Assembly (NCBI RefSeq): GCF_020520425.1
Contig: NC_079487.1
Span: 61,419,898 to 61,483,897 of the forward strand
Length of the DNA stretch: 64,000 nucleotides
DNA from: Spinacia oleracea
Lineage: Eukaryota > Streptophyta > Magnoliopsida > Caryophyllales > Amaranthaceae
Direction of reading: 5' to 3'
A model generated the notes under the pieces. The model was not told the origin of the DNA. It worked only from the letters and a program-made list of their open reading frames with translations, and searched no databases. Position 1 is the first letter of the stretch; each line of letters starts with the position of its first letter. Of this stretch, positions 56,976-64,000 are shown piece by piece. A program made the position numbers and the translations under genes.

Positions 56976-59305
56976 CTCAACTGTGATGACTCATCCTGCT
57001 TACATATTCTAGACGTGCTGCAGGGGTTAAGAGAATGGCTGATGTGGCAGAGTTTGTTAGCCAGAGAGCAGAATGTAATTAAAGGGGGAACAGTTGAGAG
57101 AGAGGCAATGAGAAAGTGTTAGTTGTCTTATTTCTTTTCTTGGGAGAGATCTAAGCCTCTAAAAATCTTAGGGTTATGTAATCATCCTTCAAAATCTATC
57201 AAAAACCTATCTTCTTTGTGTTCAGCATTTTCTCTTTATTCCTCAGTGTTCTGAACTTCTGATTTAGTTATTTCAATTCATTAACATTTACTCAGAAATA
57301 GATTGTCCATAAACCAAAAAGTATCTTATTTGCCAATAACAAACCCCCCAAAAAACTGAAGTAAAATAACTCTAATTATATGCCTCCAGAGAGCATATGA
57401 CACCTTGCCCCTTCACAACTCTCAAAAGACCAAAATTTTAGTTCAGCCTAAACAAAATCTTGGTCCAAAGATCATCACCAGATACTTCATCCTGAAGAGG
57501 GATATCAGAAATTATTCAAGCCGGAAACAATCATATCAAAAGCAATAGAAATTTCACTAAACACTTCCAGGACTGCCAAAGTGCCAAGCATCACAGTAAC
57601 TAACTTGCTAGAATCAGCAATATTAGTTGATAACATTTGTAAATAATTGGTCATGACAAGAGTAGAACTGAGAGTCTAAAAGATGGTGCAGAGCAATACA
57701 CCAGTTTTCTTTTTAAACCCAGCAATACGACAGTTTTAGTAGCACATAACACCTTGTAAAAAACAGTCTGTCATTGAACTGATCTAGGCATCATTCTACA
57801 AAGCTTTTTAGCAGAAGTGGTGAGTTATTGGTCAAAGCAGAGAAGAAACTATATCTAGAGTAATTCAAATTATTGCACCCAGGCATCAACATATAAAAAT
57901 ATATGCAACAATATTTCACATTGTAGAAAAGACTACAAAGAAATAGCTTAGTGGCTAAAACACTCATTCCAAACACGAAGTCAGCAGTATAAATCCACTG
58001 TGAGAATTCCAGTATTATGTATTCTCCTAATTTGGTCGTTATAGGTCATATTTTGCCTAAAATGTCATGTACGAGCAGGTTGAGTGGGTTTTTTGCTTCA
58101 TTATTCCAACATTGTTATTGTGTATCTGCCATGCTACCGCAAAACGCACTAACAACCACACCAAAATAAAAATCAAAATAAAAATAAAAATAAAATGTGT
58201 GTGGCTTCATTATTTTCTGCCTTTCTACAATTAATCAAATTATGCAAAAAAAACTAAAGCCACAAATCTACAAATCTACAAAAAACCAAATTCTAAAAGT
58301 AAAAGGAACAAGGTTACCTTGGTTGGGTGACAGAGCCACGCGGAAATGGTAGAGCAGACGGCGCTGGGGTGGGGCTGGCGGTTAGGGTTTGAAAAAATTG
58401 AACAATCCAAATTTTAGGGTTTGAAAAAATTGAACCACAATCAATAAAGCAAAATGAACAAAGATTACCTGGTTAATTCATGAGCGTCTCGACGATTCGC
58501 AAGGAGGAATAACAGCGAGGGTGGGGCTGGCGGAGCTGAGGGTGGGGCTGGCGGCGCTGGGGGAGAGGGTTGTTGCCTTCAATTCGCCCAATTTATTTGG
58601 TCGACTAAACCCCCTGCTCTGTTCTTTTTTTTTTGTTGGAATGTACATTCAGGAAGGAAGTTGGTCCTAAACCCAATTCCCACCTACATTTTCTTTTTTG
58701 AAATAATTAACGACCGCTAAAATGGAATAAGCGGTTGGTAAAGTTTTAAATTTAATTTGGAAATAATCTGATGTTTAAGGTCTATTATTTAGTCGGAAAA
58801 CATGGAAAAGCAGTCGGTAATTTATCGACTGTTTTAGAAGCGGTTGGTAAATTTAAATAATAGCGACCGCTTTTATATTGGTCGGTAAAATACCGACTGA
58901 TTTAATATTGGTCGGTAAATTTAGTTTTACCAACTACTTTTCTGGCGGTCGGTAAATGTAGTCGGTAATCAAGCGCTTTCTTGTAGTGTGAATAGTAGGT
59001 CCTAAACGGTGAAAAAGAAAATTATAGGTCTTAAACGGTGAAAAACTTAAAAGTTGAGTTCCATATGTGTACTTAACTCTTATAAAATACGAAGAGAGTA
59101 TGGATTAGACTGAATCGGACCCGGAGAAGTTTGTATCAGACTGGGACTTAAATATTCCATTAAAAACATTTTGGATTGGATTTGGAGTTTATAAAGTCCA
59201 ATTCTATTATTTATAGTTTTATACCCGAGTGAAAAACCTAAATCAGTTTCTCAAGTCTCCAACAATTTACCCAAATTCCAAAATCAATAGAGTGCTCTGA
59301 TTGAA

Positions 59306-60487
59306 ATGAGAACCCGGAGAAGTAGAATGCTGGCCGGAGACTCGCCGGAAGGACAATTCTTACCGCCAGAGTTGCAGTGGGAGGTAATGGTCAGGCTGCC
59401 GGTAAAAACCCTATTAAGATTCAGGTGCATTTGTAAATGTTGGCGTTCAATTATTGATTCTCCCGATTTCATTTTTTCGCACTCTAACCTATTGAGCAAT
59501 GATATCAACAAAACCCTTATGTTGGTCTTGGAAAATTCCAAAAAATTCCAATATTCCCAAGATCACAAACAATCATTGATTATTCGCGATAGACACACAT
59601 TTAGGTTTTGTTATCAATTTGTGGAGTCCGAACAATGGGGATTTCTAGGCAGCTGTAATGGGTTAGTATTGATCCAAGATATCAAATTCCCATCACTGTT
59701 GGGTTTGTTTAACCCTTGTATTAGAAAAGCGTTGATACTTCCCCCTTGCCCAATATATTTCGACAAAAAACGCTACTATCGAACACACCCCATATTCGTA
59801 TTGGGGTTTGTCTCTTCCTGTAATGACTTTAAAGTGGTTGCTTTTATGGATGAGGAAAGTGGTATAACTGGTAAAGAAACTTCTATAATAATTGCGGTTT
59901 ATTCACTAAATGATGATCTTTGGAGGATAAAACTAGTTGAGTTGAACTTTCCTATTACCGTTGTGACATCCAAAAGTTGGTGGGATCATTTCTGTCAAGG
60001 GGCAGGACATTGGATTGTAAACACCCATGTTTTTTCTTTTGATTTTGGAGTGGAGGAATTTAGCTCCGTAGAGTTTCCGAATACTGGAAGTGAAAAGTTC
60101 AAGTATGATTTTGTTCTTGGCGAATCGTTAGCTGTATTTGGTATTTCTCCAATAAGTATTTGCATATGGATTATGAGAAAGGATGGTGGAAATGACCCAT
60201 GGAGTCTATGGTTTTCAGGAGATTCATCATTTTCTGGTTATTACTGTTTTAAGTATCTAAGTGTTAAGAATTTTTCATATGATGTCAAATCTGGTACAAC
60301 TTATGTCCTAACCGCTAATGATGGACTGATATCCTATAATATTAAAAGCCATCATATACAACGTTTTGGAAGAATTGTTCGTCATTGTAATCTCTACCAC
60401 CGTCGTATAACCAATGTGTACACTTATGTGGAGAGCTTGGTGTTGTCTGGAGGATCCTATGGCGAATCTTTAATATCTTTCCCATGA
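59306..60487 (+). CDS. F-box protein with F-box-associated (FBA) domain
   Basis: The frame has 393 codons without an intron. The F-box spans about residues 18-58 (LPPELQWEVMVRLPVKTLLR, then CICKCWRSII) and would bind SKP1 in an SCF ubiquitin ligase. The rest has the FBA pattern WGFLGSCNGLVLI, LFNPCIRKALILPP, VLGFVSSCNDFKVVAF and YSLNDDLWR, predicted to bind a substrate. The substrate is unknown. F-box/FBA genes form a very large, fast-changing plant family, so no symbol is given. Met8 is an alternative start. The stop is followed five bases later by a consensus donor (AAAAG/GTGAGT), suggesting an intron in the 3' UTR. The foldback/CACTA block ends about 200 bp upstream. Confidence 0.9.
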   Translation: MRTRRSRMLAGDSPEGQFLPPELQWEVMVRLPVKTLLRFRCICKCWRSIIDSPDFIFSHSNLLSNDINKTLMLVLENSKKFQYSQDHKQSLIIRDRHTFRFCYQFVESEQWGFLGSCNGLVLIQDIKFPSLLGLFNPCIRKALILPPCPIYFDKKRYYRTHPIFVLGFVSSCNDFKVVAFMDEESGITGKETSIIIAVYSLNDDLWRIKLVELNFPITVVTSKSWWDHFCQGAGHWIVNTHVFSFDFGVEEFSSVEFPNTGSEKFKYDFVLGESLAVFGISPISICIWIMRKDGGNDPWSLWFSGDSSFSGYYCFKYLSVKNFSYDVKSGTTYVLTANDGLISYNIKSHHIQRFGRIVRHCNLYHRRITNVYTYVESLVLSGGSYGESLISFP

Positions 60488-60491
60488 AAAG

Positions 60492-60678
60492 GTGAGTAAT
60501 TTCGAGTAACTCACAAGTTCACATCTACAAATTTTTCTTTCTATCAACTTAGTAGCTATAAGTCACTTAACTTCAGATGTTCCCAATTTCAATTGATGGG
60601 ATATTATTTGTCTTGCTGTTTAGCTTATGTTGCTTACAATGTTTTGTTAAGGATATCTAGAATCTGTTTTTCCTACAG
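60492..60678 (+). other. Predicted 3' UTR intron of the F-box gene
   Basis: Donor AAAAG/GTGAGT lies just after the TGA. The acceptor CTGTTTTTCCTACAG/AG, with a good pyrimidine tract, ends at 60678. The junction would be within 50 nt of the stop, so it should not trigger nonsense-mediated decay. Prediction only. Confidence 0.45.
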
Positions 60679-62475
60679 AGTATTGTACTTCATTTTAAGA
60701 AAGTTATATAACACTTAATTTTAACTAAGGGACCATTTTTGGAAAGGACTCGCTATAGCTGGGACCGCTCTGAGATAATCAAAAGCTTGACCTTTTAAAG
60801 TAAATCGGCCATAGATGGAACTGATAATATCAGTTTCCCTATTTTAGCACCACTATGAGAGTATGAGCCCATGCTTTTGCAGTTTATGCTTATTGTTTGA
60901 TAAAAATGCTGATTGCAATTGCTGTTATTTCGTATGGATTATTCCAACAAACAGAAAACTCACTTTTATTGTTTTAACTTGCTTCTGGTGGTTACTTGAT
61001 GATGCTTAGTAAAGGAAGTACGAAGCTGGTAGCCGATGGAGGTCGTGCGTATTTAGGTAAATCTATGCCTACCCGACATGGTGGTTGAATTTCCATTTTC
61101 TTGTAGTATGTATTGTGTAACAAAATGCTTTCAGCTAGCTTTTAAATATTTATATTAGACTGATGTACCATTAGCAAAAACTATGCAAATCTTATTTGAA
61201 CTTTGTATGAAATTTGAGATGCTATTTTGGGATCTGATGCGTCTTATTGAAGTCTGTAAAATTTAACATTTTACAGCTGATTGTGAAAGTTCAAGAAATT
61301 TGAGGTGAGTAACAATTATTAGAGTTTTAGAAAACGTTTAAATTAATGTCCATACATTAAAATATACACATCAAAGATCATCCCTAAGCCAACTAGGGGA
61401 AGTGTACGATTTTTCTGTGGAAGTTGACACAAACTGATTTTAAACCTAGATTATGTGAATGTGACTATTCCATTGATGTTGCTTCCTAAATCTAGTGGAA
61501 CTGAACTATAGAATATCAGAAAGTTAGTTGACATTGGAAATGCACTTGGTTAGGAACGAAATATATTGTGTAATAAAGTGTATCAGCCTATGATACTGAA
61601 GTAGTAAGGGTGACAGAGTCCTCAGCCAAAGATGTTGCCAAAGTAGCTAACGACGAAGTACGGAGTAGCTAGTTTGATCTCAAGGAGCAGGCAATGAGAT
61701 GAAAATTAAAAGAAAAAATATACGAAGTATGTGATTAGTAGAAATATTTCTCCAGTTCGATTTTAACCCCTCCTACAAACAACAAATGGTCTTGCACGCA
61801 CAAGATGTACAATAAATTTATTGTATATCAAGATAGTTTTTTTACACGGTCTTTTTGTATCTTTTACCTAGTTTTTATTACTTTTAATATATTTTGATTA
61901 ACTTTTAGATTATAAAAGAAAGTTGATAGATAAATATTTTAAAGAGTTAATATGATTAATTTTATACACTATTAGTAAGTTTGAAGAAATATGTTTTTAC
62001 TAAAATGAAAATTTTATCATTAAAAAATAGATAACTTTTACATCTATAAGAGTAACTTTTAAGAATTTGTGTACAAACAATGAGAGAAAAGAAACATAAA
62101 AGGTCATGTACTAGCTTTAGAGAACTTATTAGGTTAATGCTAGTGACTGTTTTTTAACCAAAAAACAAAATCAGTGATAGGGAAGATAGACATAACATAA
62201 AGGGTTTATCCATAAATTCGTTTTGTATCCTTTATTACGAAAAATTGAGACCACTGAATCTGAATGAAAAGAGTACTCCGTGTAAAAGAATTACGGAGTA
62301 ATGTACAAGTTTGTGTTTTGATGCTTGATTAACAAATGTGTAAAGAAAAGAACAGAAAAAATCCTCTTAAAATGAATCAAGTTTACCTCAAATGAAACCT
62401 TAAAGCCACAAAACAATGTAGCTAGGGTGTCAATGTATGTGCAGAAATCCCTGTAATTAAAGAAGCAGACACAAG
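60679..62475. other. F-box gene 3' region and intergenic DNA
   Basis: AT-rich, with no coding frame. A small inverted repeat (TACTCCGT and ACGGAGTA, about 62274-62301) looks like a MITE footprint. The rest shows nothing I can name. Confidence 0.4.
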
Positions 62476-62578
62476 TCTCCACTCGTAGGAGAATGGCACC
62501 AGCTGCTGGTATAGCTGAAAGCATGCATAGCAATGTGCGTCTACCAGCAGCGAGTGTCATCTCTCCTGCGATCGGAGG
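62476..62578 (-). ncRNA. MIR3627: microRNA precursor, miR391/miR4376/miR3627 superfamily
   Basis: Read on the minus strand, this 103-nt stretch folds into a hairpin with a stem of about 36 bp, a handful of mismatches and a loop of about 30 nt. The 5' arm at 62571-62550 reads TCGCAGGAGAGATGACACTC plus two bases. The core CGCAGGAGAGATG is shared with miR391, miR4376 and miR3627, which also lie on the 5' arm. The expected star strand is on the 3' arm within 62480-62502. Family members guide cleavage of mRNAs for autoinhibited Ca2+-ATPases (ACA10 type); here that is inferred. A 22-nt form could trigger phased siRNAs. A TATA box lies about 100 bp upstream. The overlapping protein frame 62560-62291 is an accident of the hairpin. 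Confidence 0.82.
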
Positions 62579-62674
62579 CCTCAGCTTCTGATATTTTCAT
62601 CACTCTTAGGTTTTTGTGCTGGTGCAGGCTTATATCTTATTTGATGGTGCATGTTTTGCCATAAGATGAGCTCA

Positions 62675-62684
62675 GTATTTATAG
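62675..62684 (-). promoter_or_regulatory. TATA box of the microRNA gene
   Basis: On the minus strand CTATAAATAC lies 97 bp before the hairpin. Transcription would start near 62650, which fits the usual layout of plant MIR genes. Confidence 0.65.
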
Positions 62685-64000
62685 GACATATCTTTCCCTG
62701 CCTTTTTGAATTAATTTATTTGTTCCGCACCTCTAAAATTTAAAGAAAATGATACTGTGAATTTGGTCAAATATAAATCAACCTAACTCGACCTAGTTTC
62801 ACTTGTTCAAACTTGTTGGAAAAACAGACACTTCTTTTGTTCACATTAGAATTTTCTTTGAATATTTCTTTGGCTTTATAGTTGAAAGCAGTGGAAAACT
62901 TGGTCCATGAAATTTCATTATTGATTTGATTAGAATATAAATGACTTATGTTTAGACAATTCAAATCTGAACAAAACAAGTGGTATTTTGCTCTCTTGGA
63001 AGAGCTGTCACCAGCTTGGCTAGCAACTTGCTATTTCAAAACATTTGACTAATGATTTTCTAGAAGGACTATATTATATAATACGGAGTATTAATGTAAA
63101 TATGTTGATATTCTTTTACCTGTATATTATATTATAGTTTAAAAAAATGAGACGGTTTTCCGAATATTTTGAAGTAGTACATAATGGAGTAGTTAAATGC
63201 ACAGTATTCATCCGAGTTTTCATGAAATAAATGTGGGGTCAAACTTTTGCTTTGAGGACCATAATGAGATATCATAATTTGGCTGAACAAAGTGTTAATA
63301 GCACCAAAAAAACTCAGGGAAGAGGAGGATCTTACTAATTTGTGAAATGTCATGTCAAATAATCACTTTAAGCTAATTACAATTCAATTTATCTGATTTC
63401 TGCTTGTCTATTTTTCTGTGAAGGCAATTTCAGTAAATAGATGAGTTGATTTGCAACACATGAATTCTGCATGGAAAACTTGTTCAATTGCCTGTAAGTA
63501 CTTAATTAGGAAGTTCATCTTAACTCCACTACACCAAGCCAAACCATATTCAAGTCTTAAGCAGAACCTATTTTACCCTTGACAAGGTCATTACCAGCCT
63601 ATCACGCTATAAGCATTCAGACACTACACGTTAACTATATCGTGCTATAAATCTACAACTATCCTGAAACTAAGCCGGTGTTACATTGCAGAAAGTTCAT
63701 TCCCCTGAATCTATTAAGATATAGAATGTCTACTAAAAGAATTACATGGTGAAGGATTATTTCTTGTTTGGGCAAAACAAAAAAAATTCTAAAACTTTGG
63801 GGGGAAGTAGGAAAAGGGTCAGTTGCGGGTTAGCCACATTGCTTGTTTGGGCATTCATACTCACAAGAATAGTATAAACGAATCAAAGCCCTTAAATGCC
63901 TGATCCGACCCTATTTCCATTAAGCCCTCGTCCAATAACCATCCCGGCTGACAACGTGGCTTAATCTGACCCTTATTTTGTTTAGAATGACAGAAATCCT
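62685..64000. other. Intergenic DNA, nothing recognised
   Basis: AT-rich sequence with no frame carrying a known domain. It would include further promoter sequence of the microRNA gene. The last 250 bases are less AT-rich, but no exon can be supported. Confidence 0.35.

Larger units (their letters stand above)
55075..58988. mobile_element. CACTA (En/Spm-type) element, non-autonomous, TSD TGA
   Basis: The ends CACTACAAGAAA (55075-55086) and TTTCTTGTAGTG (58977-58988) are perfect 12-bp inverted repeats. Three-base duplications TGA flank them (55072-55074 and 58989-58991). Subterminal GCGACCGC/GGTCGGTAA repeats fill 55100-55470 and 58720-58970 and would bind the element's TnpA-like protein. Only a relic of a transposase-associated gene remains (55746-55961, minus), so it needs an autonomous partner. 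It also holds a 300-bp tandem array and about 1 kb of inserted sequence. Confidence 0.92.
54041..59098. mobile_element. Possible older foldback/MITE element split by the CACTA insertion
   Basis: The sequence after 54041 (CTCCTTATAAAATAGAGTTAAG, then TTTTTCAC and GGACCTAC motifs) is related in reverse complement to the sequence ending at 59098 (CTTAACTCTTATAAAATACGAAGAGAG, preceded by GGTCCTAAACGGTGAAAAA). Both outer ends abut TA. With the CACTA removed this would be a roughly 1.1-kb element with about 100-bp imperfect inverted ends. The match is imperfect, so the call is tentative. Confidence 0.4.

Noticed and set aside
56965..57341. Solo LTR (TGTTAG ... AATAACA)
   Set aside because: The ends are weakly inverted and no 5-bp target duplication flanks them. 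Not enough to call.
57944..58010. tRNA gene or SINE head (TAGCTTAGTGG box A)
   Set aside because: Box A is good, but box B is poor, no acceptor stem pairs, and no tail or duplication is seen.
62291..62560. Minus-strand open frame of 89 codons
   Set aside because: It begins within the microRNA hairpin. The open frame is by chance, and no domain is seen.

Overview
This is plant nuclear DNA. It has spliced genes with GT-AG introns, AT-rich intergenic sequence, nested LTR retrotransposons, Stowaway and CACTA elements, a tRNA-derived SINE and a plant microRNA hairpin. The LTR families remind me of Amaranthaceae genomes (spinach, beet, quinoa); that is a recollection and cannot be proved from the window alone. 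There are no bacterial-type operons, CRISPR arrays or viral genomes.

Layout. Positions 1-29393 are a three-level nest of retrotransposons. The 3' end of a large Ty3-type element (1-8815, 3' LTR 7297-8815) sits inside the gag of a Tekay-like chromovirus (8816-15881). That chromovirus sits inside the 3' LTR of a rearranged Copia element on the minus strand (15882-29393). The innermost element has a long non-coding 3' region. This region carries an antisense fragment of a host YTH-domain (ECT) m6A-reader gene and arrays of small hairpins. The Copia element holds decayed pol, an inverted 4-kb block, a SINE and a Stowaway MITE. Positions 29394-36239 are a host intergenic/promoter segment split by a very young Copia insertion (30329-35315, TSD AGGAG, LTRs identical apart from a 7-bp indel).

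Host genes. A four-exon GT14 glycosyltransferase gene lies at 36240-39841 (+), probably a type II arabinogalactan glucuronosyltransferase. A degenerate L1-type LINE follows (40925-42419). A complete Copia element comes next (43195-53552, TSD GTCTT, 1373-bp LTRs), whose pol is a fossil. A CACTA element (55075-58988, TSD TGA) lies inside what may be an older foldback/MITE element. Next are an intronless-CDS F-box gene (59306-60487, +) and, on the minus strand, a microRNA precursor of the miR391/miR4376/miR3627 superfamily (62476-62578) with a TATA box about 100 bp upstream.

How it fits together. There are only three confident host genes: a cell-wall/AGP glycosyltransferase, an F-box protein and a microRNA expected to target a Ca2+-ATPase. 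Nothing links them functionally. The most unusual material is in the transposons: a mobilised fossil pol that shares the same stop codons in two copies, a captured m6A-reader fragment, and a hairpin array with a repeated loop pattern.
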